Positions 14,288 through 24,122 of a stretch of 39,215 bases of DNA are shown here, piece after piece. The notes under the pieces are model-generated. The model worked only from the letters and a program-made list of their open reading frames with translations, did not search any database and was not told where the DNA came from. Both the position numbers and the translations under genes were made by a program. The stretch's first letter is position 1, and every line of letters begins with the position of its first letter. This stretch comes from JBEOJY01 sp040275305 (GTDB taxonomy: Bacteria > Pseudomonadota > Alphaproteobacteria > UBA9219): assembly GCA_040275305.1 (NCBI GenBank), contig JBEOJY010000014.1, positions 1 through 39,215 on the forward strand, in the 5' to 3' direction.

Positions 14288-16393
14288 TTACTTCACGCTG
14301 GCAAGAATGGCCAGAAGAAGGATCGCCACGATATTAATGATCTTGATCATCGGGTTGACCGCCGGGCCAGCCGTGTCCTTGTACGGATCGCCTACTGTGT
14401 CGCCCGTGACGGCAGCCTTGTGCGCATCCGACCCTTTGCCGCCATGATGGCCTTCCTCGATGTACTTCTTGGCGTTATCCCATGCTCCGCCGCCCGATGT
14501 CATCGAAATCGCGACGAAGATTCCCGTCACGATCGTGCCGAGCAGCATCGCGCCGAGAGCGGTAAAGGCTTGCGCCTGACCCGCCGCGTAAAACACGATG
14601 AAGTACAGAACGACAGGAGCGGCGACCGGAAGCAATGACGGAAGGATCATTTCCTTGATCGCCGCCTTGGTCAGCATATCGACCGCCACGCCATATTCGG
14701 GCTTGGCTTTGCCTTCCATGATGCCCTTGATCGTCTTGAACTGGCGGCGCACTTCCTGCACCACCGCGCCCGCCGCGCGTCCCACCGCCGTCATGGCCAT
14801 CGCTCCGAAGAGATAGGGCAACATGCCGCCGATAAACAACCCGACCACGACAAACGGATTCTGAAGGTCGAACTGGACCTTCACTTCCGGGAAATAGTGA
14901 TGCAGGTCTTCGATATAAGCCGCGAACAGCACCAAAGCCGCCAGCCCCGCCGAAGCGATGGCGTAGCCCTTGGTAACAGCCTTCGTCGTGTTGCCGACCG
15001 CGTCGAGCGCGTCCGTCGTCACGCGAATATCCTTCGGCATGTTCGACATTTCGGCGATGCCGCCAGCATTGTCGGTAACAGGCCCATAGGCGTCAAGCGC
15101 CACGATCATGCCCGCGAGAGCCAGCATGGTCGTCGCCGCGATGGCGATACCGAACAATCCGGCGCACATATAGGCGACGATAATGCCCACGCATATCACC
15201 ACGACCGGCAACGCCGTCGACTCCATCGACACCGCAAGCCCTTGAATGACGTTCGTGCCATGGCCGTTGGCCGAAGCGTCCGCGACGCTGCGAACCGGAC
15301 GGTACGCCGTAGAGGTGTAATACTCTGTGATGACGACCATCAAAGCCGTGACCACAAGCCCGATGAACGCGCAGTAAACAAGGTGCAAACCGTCCAACGT
15401 GACGCCGCTGATCATCCCAATCGGCTTATGCATCCCGAACAACCCGTTGATGACGAGCACGATCAAGGCGCCAGAAATCACGCCGCTGACCACAAGCCCC
15501 TTATACAACGCGCCCATAATGTTCTTGTCGCGCTTGCCGAGCCGAACGAAAAATGTGCCCGCGATCGAAGCCGTGATGCACACGGCCCCGATAAGCAACG
15601 GCAAAAGCATCATCATCTGGCGCATCGCGCCGTCGAAGAACGACGCGGCTAAAAGCATCGTCGCGACGATCGTTACGGCATAAGTCTCGAACAGATCCGC
15701 CGCCATGCCCGCGCAGTCGCCGACATTGTCGCCGACGTTATCGGCAATCACGGCAGGGTTGCGTGGGTCATCTTCCGGAATCCCGGCTTCGACCTTGCCG
15801 ACGAGATCCGCGCCGACATCCGCGCCTTTAGTAAAAATGCCGCCGCCGAGACGTGCGAAAATGGAAATCAAAGACGCGCCGAAGCTTAGCGCCACAAGCG
15901 CTTCGATAATCGCGCGAATGGCCTCAGGCGATGCGTCGCCCTTCCATTGCAGCAGCGTGAAGTAGTAACCGCTGACGCCGAGCAACCCAAGACCGACCAC
16001 GAGAAGCCCCGTAATCGCGCCCGACTTGAACGCCACGCTAAGCGCCTGCTTCATGCCTTCCTTGGCCGCAGCCGCCGTGCGCACATTCGCGCGCACCGAC
16101 ACGTTCATGCCGATATAGCCCGCGAGAGCCGAAAGCGCCGCGCCAATGATAAAGCCTATCGCCACATGCAGGCCCAAGAACGCGCCCAAAGCGATACAGA
16201 TCACGATGCCAACAATGCCGATCGTCATATACTGGCGATTCAGATAGGCCTTTGCGCCTTCCTGAATGGCCGCCGCGATCTCCTGCATACGCGCGGTTCC
16301 CGCCGGAGCCGACAAAACCGAGCGTCCCGTGAGCACGCCATAAAGCAGCGCCAACAGCGCGCAGCCAAAGATAACCATAAATTCAAAACTCAT
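14288..16393 (-). CDS. hppA: Proton-pumping membrane pyrophosphatase (K+-independent type)
   Basis: The 701-residue integral membrane protein, with about 16 hydrophobic helices, hydrolyses pyrophosphate and pumps H+ across the inner membrane. The catalytic loop GGGIFTKGADVGADLVGKVE and the acidic DDPRNPAVIADNVGDNVGD block bind Mg-PPi. The second site carries VGNTTKAVTKG: a lysine where K+-dependent enzymes have alanine (GNTTAA), so this belongs to the K+-independent group. The C-terminus has the conserved DTVGDPYKDTAGPAVNP motif. Length is normal. The gene is single, with a strong terminator; it may save ATP under energy limitation. Confidence 0.98.
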   Translation of the reverse strand: MSFEFMVIFGCALLALLYGVLTGRSVLSAPAGTARMQEIAAAIQEGAKAYLNRQYMTIGIVGIVICIALGAFLGLHVAIGFIIGAALSALAGYIGMNVSVRANVRTAAAAKEGMKQALSVAFKSGAITGLLVVGLGLLGVSGYYFTLLQWKGDASPEAIRAIIEALVALSFGASLISIFARLGGGIFTKGADVGADLVGKVEAGIPEDDPRNPAVIADNVGDNVGDCAGMAADLFETYAVTIVATMLLAASFFDGAMRQMMMLLPLLIGAVCITASIAGTFFVRLGKRDKNIMGALYKGLVVSGVISGALIVLVINGLFGMHKPIGMISGVTLDGLHLVYCAFIGLVVTALMVVITEYYTSTAYRPVRSVADASANGHGTNVIQGLAVSMESTALPVVVICVGIIVAYMCAGLFGIAIAATTMLALAGMIVALDAYGPVTDNAGGIAEMSNMPKDIRVTTDALDAVGNTTKAVTKGYAIASAGLAALVLFAAYIEDLHHYFPEVKVQFDLQNPFVVVGLFIGGMLPYLFGAMAMTAVGRAAGAVVQEVRRQFKTIKGIMEGKAKPEYGVAVDMLTKAAIKEMILPSLLPVAAPVVLYFIVFYAAGQAQAFTALGAMLLGTIVTGIFVAISMTSGGGAWDNAKKYIEEGHHGGKGSDAHKAAVTGDTVGDPYKDTAGPAVNPMIKIINIVAILLLAILASVK

Positions 16394-16579
16394 CTGACAT
16401 CCCCTCGTTTGGGTTCATAGTATTCCGGCCAAAACCATGCCGTTCGAGCGCGACTCTGTGACGGTCGCAAAACTTCAGCCGCGCACCATGCATGAAATTC
16501 CCGATTATGGCAAGAGGGAGGCGACGGAAGAACTGGACGAAGGCCTCAGGATGTGTTGGAAATGCTGCACATAATATGC

Positions 16580-16790
16580 CCATCGTACCTGAAGAGTTGG
16601 GAAAACATCTCGGCGAGCGCAGCGCAAAGCCCCTCGCCCTCCACGGGAGGGAGAGGGGTTTGGGGTGAGGGTGGAGTCTGGATTCAAGCGATAGACTCTC
16701 CCCCTCACCCCAGCCCTCTCCCCCTTACGGGGGCGAGGGAGTCGCGCCTGTCTTTTGGCAATGTTTCACCAACTCTTCATGTGCGATAGC
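16580..16790. repeat. GC-rich palindromic repeat with terminal inverted repeats (family 2)
   Basis: The outer ends ATCGTACCTGAAGAGTTGG (16582-16600) and CCAACTCTTCATGTGCGAT (16769-16787) are inverted copies with two mismatches. Inside are two G/C-rich hairpins (CCCCTCGCCCTCCACGGGAG region and CCCTCTCCCCCTTACGGGGG region). It occupies most of the 432-bp gap between hppA and bioB; nothing else was seen in 16394-16580 apart from putative promoters. Confidence 0.75.
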
Positions 16791-16825
16791 TATGCAAAAG
16801 GGCACATAACTGCAAGAGACCTCAC

Positions 16826-17821
16826 ATGACAACACATGCGGACATCCGCCACGACTGGACTGCCGAACAAATCGAAGCGCTGCTAACCCAGCCCCTGCTC
16901 AATCTTCTCTATCAGGCGCAAACGATCCATCGCCGTCATCAGGACGACACGGTGCAACTCGCAAGCCTTCTCTCGGTGAAAACCGGAGGCTGTCCCGAAG
17001 ATTGCGGCTATTGCCCGCAAAGTGCGCATCACGCCAAAGCCACAGGCGTCAAGCGCGAATCCCTGATGAGCGTCGCCGAAGTCCTTGCCAAAGCGAAACT
17101 AGCGAAAGAAGCCGGAGCCAACCGCTTCTGCATGGGCGCGGCCTGGCGCGAAGCCCGCGACGGGGAGGAATTCGACCGCGTGGTCGCGATGGTGGAAGGA
17201 GTCCGCGCCCTCGGCTTGGAAACCTGCGTCACCCTTGGGATGTTAAAAGAACATCAGGCCAAGCGCCTCGCCGAAGCAGGCCTGACCGCCTACAACCACA
17301 ACCTCGACACCAGCCGAGAACATTACGATCAAATCGTCACGACGCGCAGTTACGACGACCGCCTTGAAACCTTGCAGCATGTGCGCGACGCCGGAATAAC
17401 GGTTTGTTGCGGAGGCATCATCGGCATGGGCGAAAGCCTCCATGACCGGGCCTCCCTGCTCGCAACGCTCTCCAACATGACCCCGCAGCCGGAAAGCGTC
17501 CCCATCAACGCGCTCGTCGCCGTCAAGGGCACGCCGCTTGAAAACCGCCCGCCCGTCGATCCCCTCGATCTCGTCCGCATGTGCGCCGCCGCGCGCATCG
17601 CCCTGCCCAAAGCTCGCGTCCGCCTCTCCGCTGGCCGCGCGTACTTAACCCACGAAGCGCAAGCCCTCTGCTTCCTCGCCGGAGCCAACTCGATCTTCTA
17701 CGGAGAAAAACTCCTCACCACCGCCAACAACGACGCCGCCTCCGACCGCGCCATGATCGAAGCGCTTGGCCTGAGGATTGCGCCTAATGTACGCTCATCG
17801 GCTGTAAGTCATACCTGCTGA
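16826..17821 (+). CDS. bioB: Biotin synthase
   Basis: The 331-residue radical-SAM enzyme inserts sulfur into dethiobiotin, the last step of biotin synthesis. The [4Fe-4S]/SAM motif is CPEDCGYC (Cys56, 60, 63). The [2Fe-2S] ligands appear in the FCMGAAWR, ETCVTLGM and VCCGGIIGMGE blocks, and the conserved arginine in KARVRLSAGR. YNHNLDTS is also intact. No other bio gene is in the window, so the cluster is split. The last 38 bp overlap the convergent DUF1150 gene. The AAGAGA before the ATG is a weak ribosome binding site. Confidence 0.98.
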   Translation: MTTHADIRHDWTAEQIEALLTQPLLNLLYQAQTIHRRHQDDTVQLASLLSVKTGGCPEDCGYCPQSAHHAKATGVKRESLMSVAEVLAKAKLAKEAGANRFCMGAAWREARDGEEFDRVVAMVEGVRALGLETCVTLGMLKEHQAKRLAEAGLTAYNHNLDTSREHYDQIVTTRSYDDRLETLQHVRDAGITVCCGGIIGMGESLHDRASLLATLSNMTPQPESVPINALVAVKGTPLENRPPVDPLDLVRMCAAARIALPKARVRLSAGRAYLTHEAQALCFLAGANSIFYGEKLLTTANNDAASDRAMIEALGLRIAPNVRSSAVSHTC

Positions 17822-18014
17822 TCGTCGCAAACGCGATATCGCGATCAAGCACGATGGTCAGCGGCGTCCCGTCTGCCGCATGGATGGATTGAAGCTTCTG
17901 CCCGGAAATGACGATAGGTTTCACATAAGCGAAATGCTCAAGACCGAATTCGCCGAATTCGCGCCGCGCGACCATGCTCCCCGGAGCCGAGAGTCCCAAC
18001 CGATCCATCAACAT
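17784..18014 (-). CDS. DUF1150 family protein
   Basis: The 76-residue protein has the pattern of the alphaproteobacterial DUF1150 family: FGLEHFAYVKPI, an AADGTPLTIVLDRDIAFATI strand-rich core and the terminal LQPMSVH. I chose the ATG at 18014 because a near-perfect GGAGGAGG site lies a few bases upstream. A longer frame to 18059 lacks one. DUF1150 genes often accompany small heat-shock proteins; none is present here. The function is unknown. The 3' end overlaps bioB by 38 bp on the opposite strand. Confidence 0.82.
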   Translation of the reverse strand: MLMDRLGLSAPGSMVARREFGEFGLEHFAYVKPIVISGQKLQSIHAADGTPLTIVLDRDIAFATISRYDLQPMSVH

Positions 18015-18155
18015 GGCCGCCTCCTCCGCTGGTGTCCTGCACCAGACTATGCCTGCCAATTATGTCCCAATTTTGTACTTTACCTGAATATGGATAACCG
18101 ATGGTTAATTTTACAAAAGACAAACAAGCGGCAACAGCAATTATGACAGTTTCTT

Positions 18156-18388
18156 GTAACAGCCAAGCCAGGGCCTAACAGGACAAGAAAGACGATGAAG
18201 GAAGGCCCGTCATTGCGAGGAGTTTCCCGCCGAAGGCGGGAGACGACGCGGCAATCCAGAGCAGCAAGAACAATCCTTTACGGCTCTGGATCGCCACGTC
18301 AATCTCCGCCTTACAGGCGGAGGTTTCCTCGCGATGACGCCCTTTCCTTCAGCCTTGCCCCGCGTCTATTCAAGGACCTGCTTGGGAG

Positions 18389-18392
<4 letters not shown>
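18156..18392. repeat. Palindromic MITE, copy 2 (perfect 8-bp duplication)
   Basis: The ends are GTAACAGCCAAGC (18156-18168) and GCTTGGGAGTTAC (18380-18392). It is flanked by AGTTTCTT at 18148-18155 and 18393-18400. The right copy is the end of uvrB, and the terminal GTAA (minus strand) gives uvrB its stop codon. An extra inner hairpin (CCCGCCGAAGGCGGG) sits in the left arm. Length 237 bp. Confidence 0.93.
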
Positions 18393-20476
<2,084 letters not shown>

Positions 20477-20528
20477 GCGCGGAAGAGTACGGGAATCCCA
20501 CGTAAAGCGCAACAAGAGGAGCTTATAG

Positions 20529-20754
20529 GTAACTCACAAGCTCGACATAGATAAAAGAAGAAAAACGTTGAAGAAAGGGCCGTCATTGCGAGGAACCATC
20601 CGCCGTCAGGCGGAGGGCGACGTGGCAATCCAGAGCCTTTAAGCGCTTTGCCTGAATGACTCTGGATCGCCACGTCGCCTTAATAAGGCTCCTCGCGATG
20701 ACGGCGCTTGTTGAAGCAATGTGGATTTTCTCCTGAGAACAGCTTGGGTGTTAC
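20529..20754. repeat. Palindromic MITE, copy 3 (8-bp duplication 6/8)
   Basis: The ends are GTAACTCACAAGC (20529-20541) and GCTTGGGTGTTAC (20742-20754). The flanks GCTTATAG (20521-20528) and TCCTATAG (20755-20762) match at six of eight positions, suggesting an older insertion. It lies upstream of uvrB. Length 226 bp. The gap 20516-20848 holds only this and the next terminator. Confidence 0.85.
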
Positions 20755-20781
20755 TCCTATAGTGCCGTTAGAAGAAGCCAA

Positions 20782-20821
20782 GAAAAAGAAAACTCCGCCA
20801 TGCGATAACGCAATGGCGGAG
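20782..20821 (-). terminator. Terminator of the Cache-protein gene
   Basis: CTCCGCCAT (20793-20801) and ATGGCGGAG (20813-20821) form a 9-bp stem. On the minus strand it is followed by TTTTCTTTTTC. It lies 28 bp after the stop of the secreted Cache protein. Confidence 0.88.
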
Positions 20822-20848
20822 CACTCAGCGGACAGTGCTTACGTCTTA

Positions 20849-21388
20849 TTATTCCTGCATGTAGCCGACATAATACACGCCGACTGTGTCGCCGGAAGCT
20901 GACATGATGGGTTCGTATCCCGTGTCATACTTCTTGCCAAGAATATCCACGATACCGTAGTATGGCTTTCCCTGCTTGATGGCGGCTATTGCTGGACCGG
21001 CTGGATCCAGAACCGTGCCTACCGCGCGTTTGCCGTCTTTCATCACATTGGTGCTGACCCGGACGAAGCCCGCGTCTTTCTTGGCGAACAGGGTCGCTGT
21101 GCCGCCATGCTTGATTTTAATCCCGTCGACGACCGCATAGTTTTCGTTGATCTTTGTCGTGCCAAAAAACAAATTTTCGCCCTCTAGCTTCGGAGCGCCC
21201 AAGGCGCCAGTTGCTGTTTTGAGGGCTTCCATGGCCGCCTTGACCTTGGCGTTCTCCTCAGCGTGAGACGGCGTTCCTGCGAGCGAAAACATGACCATGG
21301 CCATCGCGATCACAAGAAAAAATGCATGCTGCGCCATATTCAATCCACGACGTGACATGCTGGAGTATTGAAGGCTATGTTGAGGCAT
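20849..21388 (-). CDS. Secreted single Cache-domain protein
   Basis: The 179-residue protein has a signal peptide (hydrophobic FFLVIAMAMVMFSLAG, cleavage probably after SHA near residue 43). A single Cache domain follows, recognisable from FVRVSTNVMKDGKRAVGTVL, GKPYYGIVDILGKKYDTGYE and the end DTVGVYYVGYM. In chemoreceptors and sensor kinases this domain binds small ligands and is anchored by membrane helices. Here no second membrane segment or output domain is attached, so it would be a free periplasmic ligand-binding protein. The first ATG was chosen for its GGGAGA site 5 bases upstream. Which receptor it serves is unknown. Confidence 0.8.
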   Translation of the reverse strand: MPQHSLQYSSMSRRGLNMAQHAFFLVIAMAMVMFSLAGTPSHAEENAKVKAAMEALKTATGALGAPKLEGENLFFGTTKINENYAVVDGIKIKHGGTATLFAKKDAGFVRVSTNVMKDGKRAVGTVLDPAGPAIAAIKQGKPYYGIVDILGKKYDTGYEPIMSASGDTVGVYYVGYMQE

Positions 21389-21454
21389 CGGAATCTCCCA
21401 ATATGATGGAAAGAGTAGAGGGACTTTGACACGTTGCCAGTGACGGCATTACGA

Positions 21455-21494
21455 TTAACCGAGTATGCTTGTTCAATGATTAACCTGAGGTTAA
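21455..21494. promoter_or_regulatory. Palindromic operator-like site between Cache gene and proB
   Basis: TTAACCTGAGGTTAA at 21480-21494 is a perfect 15-bp palindrome, and TTAACC occurs again at 21455-21460. It sits just upstream of the MITE that separates it from proB and about 90 bp upstream of the Cache gene. It could be a regulator site for either gene. Confidence 0.4.
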
Positions 21495-21508
21495 CTCGTC
21501 ATATCATG

Positions 21509-21752
21509 GTAACACCCAAGCTATTCTCAGAAGGAATAGGGACAACAGCCGCAAGAAGGCCCGTCATCGCGAGCCCCCCTTGGGGGCGACCTGTCCGCCA
21601 TAGTTGCGTAGCAACGACGGCGGAAGCGATCCAGAGCCACAAGAAACAGCGCTTGAAGGCTCTGGATTGCCGCGTCGCCTGCGGCTCCTCGCAAGGACAG
21701 CCCTTTCCACAAAGATCGTTCTCGTAGTCCCTATATAGGACTTGGGAGTTAC
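21509..21752. repeat. Palindromic MITE, copy 4, inserted at the proB start codon
   Basis: The ends are GTAACACCCAAGC (21509-21521) and the complement ACTTGGGAGTTAC (21740-21752). It is flanked by a perfect ATATCATG duplication at 21501-21508 and 21753-21760, whose last three bases are the proB ATG. It contains the 38-bp inner module (21587-21624). Length 244 bp. Confidence 0.94.
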
Positions 21753-21757
21753 ATATC

Positions 21758-22870
21758 ATGGTTTCTTCCAATACGCTCGTCGTCAAAATCGGCACAGCCG
21801 CCTTAAGCGCAGAAGACGGAGCGCCTGACCCGCGCATTCTCGGCGCGTTGGTTGGCGAGTTGGCCGAACTGAAGCGGCAAGGCCATTACGTTGTGCTGGT
21901 TTCCTCCGGCGCCGTCGGCACAGGCCGCGCGATGGCGAAGAAGGACAAGCTCGCGGGCAGCAACGACCCCGTGACCGAACGCCAGATTCTGGCAAGTCTA
22001 GGACAAGCCAGATTGATGGCGCTATATCAGGATATCCTTGCCAAACACGGCATCTTGGCCTCGCAAATTCTGCTCACCAAGCAGGACTTCAAGACCAGGT
22101 CGCACCACAAACATATGCTGCATCTGTTTGAAGCTCTACGTGAACAACCGCGCATTCTTCCCATCGTGAACGAGAATGACTGCGTGACGGTCGAAGAGCT
22201 GATGTTCACAGACAACGACGAACTTGCGGGCCTCCTCGCCGCCATGATCGGCGCGCAACGCCTCGTCATTCTGTCCAACATCGCGGGCGTCTATGACCGC
22301 CCCCCGGACCAACCCGGCGCGAAGATCATCCCGTCGATCGACTGGAACGACAAAAAAGCCTTGCCCTCCGATGTTCGCGGCGCTTCGCATGGCGGACGCG
22401 GCGGCATGGCGAGCAAGATGAACATGGTCCGGAAAATGTCGGCCCTCGGCATTCGCGCGCACATCGCGAACGCTAAAGAAAACGCGGTGTTGAGCAGAAT
22501 TGTAAACGGCGAGCCTGTCGGAACCGCCTTCGCTCCGCTTCCGCGCAAGCGCAACGCTGTTAAGCGCTGGCTCGCCAGCGAAGTCAATCAGGCTCCCGCC
22601 AGCGTGACCGCCAACGCCTGCCTCGTCGACATGCTGCGCGATCCCCACCGGGCGCTGAGCCTCCTTCCGGTCGGCCTTGAAAAAGTAACAGGAACCTTTG
22701 CCAAAGGCGACCTTGTGCGTATTGTCGACGAAAGCGGCGCGACTTTGGCCATAGGCATTGCGCGATACGACTCCGCCGCGTTGCGGCAATCCCTTGGCAA
22801 AAAGCGCCAGCCTGTATTTATTCACTACGATCAATTACACAGGACGGAATGCCGTGACCCATTTGCCTGA
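21758..22870 (+). CDS. proB: Glutamate 5-kinase
   Basis: The 370-residue enzyme phosphorylates glutamate, the first and feedback-regulated step of proline synthesis. The amino-acid kinase domain has VVKIGTAALS at the N-terminus, LVSSGAVGTGRA, the VTVEELMFTDNDELAGLLA block and GGRGGMASKMN near residue 210. A C-terminal PUA domain (about 280-360, with GTFAKGDLVRIVDESG) is present. The Shine-Dalgarno GGGAG (21744-21748) belongs to the end of an inserted element, not to original leader sequence. It overlaps proA by 17 bp, so the two are translationally coupled. Confidence 0.97.
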   Translation: MVSSNTLVVKIGTAALSAEDGAPDPRILGALVGELAELKRQGHYVVLVSSGAVGTGRAMAKKDKLAGSNDPVTERQILASLGQARLMALYQDILAKHGILASQILLTKQDFKTRSHHKHMLHLFEALREQPRILPIVNENDCVTVEELMFTDNDELAGLLAAMIGAQRLVILSNIAGVYDRPPDQPGAKIIPSIDWNDKKALPSDVRGASHGGRGGMASKMNMVRKMSALGIRAHIANAKENAVLSRIVNGEPVGTAFAPLPRKRNAVKRWLASEVNQAPASVTANACLVDMLRDPHRALSLLPVGLEKVTGTFAKGDLVRIVDESGATLAIGIARYDSAALRQSLGKKRQPVFIHYDQLHRTECRDPFA

Positions 22871-24122
22871 CAACAAAAATCCGCTGCTCCAGCTTGGCGA
22901 GAACGCGCGCGCGGCGGCTGCCGAGCTTTCTCAAGCCAAAACGGCCTTAAAGAACAAAGCATTGGCCTTGATGTCGGACGGCCTTCGCGAGAACAAGGCC
23001 AGAATTCTCGCCGCCAATAAAAAAGACATGGCGCGCGCGCAAGATAACGGCATGCCCCCAGCCCAGATGGATCGCCTGATGCTAAACGCGGAGCGCATCG
23101 ACGCGATTGCCGAAAGTCTTGCTACGATCATCAAACTTGAGGACCCGGTTGGCAAGCTCCTGCAAAGCGTCATGCGCCCCAACGGTCTGAAGATCGAGAA
23201 AGTCGCCGTGCCGATAGGCGTCATCGGCATGATCTTTGAATCGCGTCCAAATGTGGCCGTGGATGCTGCGGCCTTATGTATGAAATCGGGCAACGCCTGC
23301 ATCCTGCGCGGCGGCAGCGAAAGCTGGGACAGCGTGGCCGCGCTCGTGGAAGTCATCCGCGACGCGCTGAACAAGGCAAAGCTTTCGCCCGACATCGTGC
23401 AAATTGTGCCATCGCCTGACCGGGCTTTGGTCGGAGCCATGCTGACTCTTGATAGCCACATAGATCTAATCGTGCCGCGCGGCGGAAGATCGCTGGTCGA
23501 GCGCGTAAGGACGGAAAGCAGAATTGCTGTGCTTTCGCATCTCGAAGGCATCTGCCACACCTATATCGACGCGAAAGCCGATCCTGTAAAAGCCGTCTCC
23601 GTTACGCTGAACGCTAAAATGCGCCGTCCTTCCATCTGCGGCGCGACCGAATGCTTGCTGCTGCACAAAGAAATTGCGACGACCATCGGCGCGAATGTTA
23701 TGTTTGAGTTGCTCAAGGCAGGCTGTGAAGTCCGTGTGCCCGCCGAACTCATGCCGCTTTCACCTGGCTTTAAACAAGTTGCCCAGCACGATTACGGTTA
23801 CGAATTCCTAGCGCCGATCATAGCGGTTGCGGTGGTGGACGACACAAAACAAGCCGTGGAATTCATCAACCGCTACGGCTCTGGCCATACCGATGCGATT
23901 CTAACCGAAGACAAGCATGCGGCGGAATATTTCCTGACGCGCGTCAACAGCGCCATCGCATTGCATAACGCCTCAACCCAGTTCGCGGACGGCGGCGAAT
24001 TCGGCATGGGGTGTGAAATGGGCATTGCGACAGGAAAGTTGCATGCCAGAGGCCCGGTAGGCCTTGAACAACTTACAACCTATCAATACAGGGTCTACGG
24101 CGACGGCCAAACAAGAGCCTAA
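22854..24122 (+). CDS. proA: Glutamate-5-semialdehyde dehydrogenase (gamma-glutamyl phosphate reductase)
   Basis: The 422-residue enzyme reduces gamma-glutamyl phosphate with NADPH, the second step of proline synthesis. Motifs are PIGVIGMIFESRPNV, LRGGSES, IVPRGGRSLVERV and the catalytic cysteine in RRPSICGATE; HTDAILTED and the terminal GLEQLTTYQYRVYG are typical. The start is a GTG with AGGACGG upstream, overlapping proB by 17 bp; longer in-frame starts would lie deep inside proB. The stop overlaps the convergent cydB stop by 4 bp. Length is normal. Confidence 0.97.
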   Translation: MTHLPDNKNPLLQLGENARAAAAELSQAKTALKNKALALMSDGLRENKARILAANKKDMARAQDNGMPPAQMDRLMLNAERIDAIAESLATIIKLEDPVGKLLQSVMRPNGLKIEKVAVPIGVIGMIFESRPNVAVDAAALCMKSGNACILRGGSESWDSVAALVEVIRDALNKAKLSPDIVQIVPSPDRALVGAMLTLDSHIDLIVPRGGRSLVERVRTESRIAVLSHLEGICHTYIDAKADPVKAVSVTLNAKMRRPSICGATECLLLHKEIATTIGANVMFELLKAGCEVRVPAELMPLSPGFKQVAQHDYGYEFLAPIIAVAVVDDTKQAVEFINRYGSGHTDAILTEDKHAAEYFLTRVNSAIALHNASTQFADGGEFGMGCEMGIATGKLHARGPVGLEQLTTYQYRVYGDGQTRA

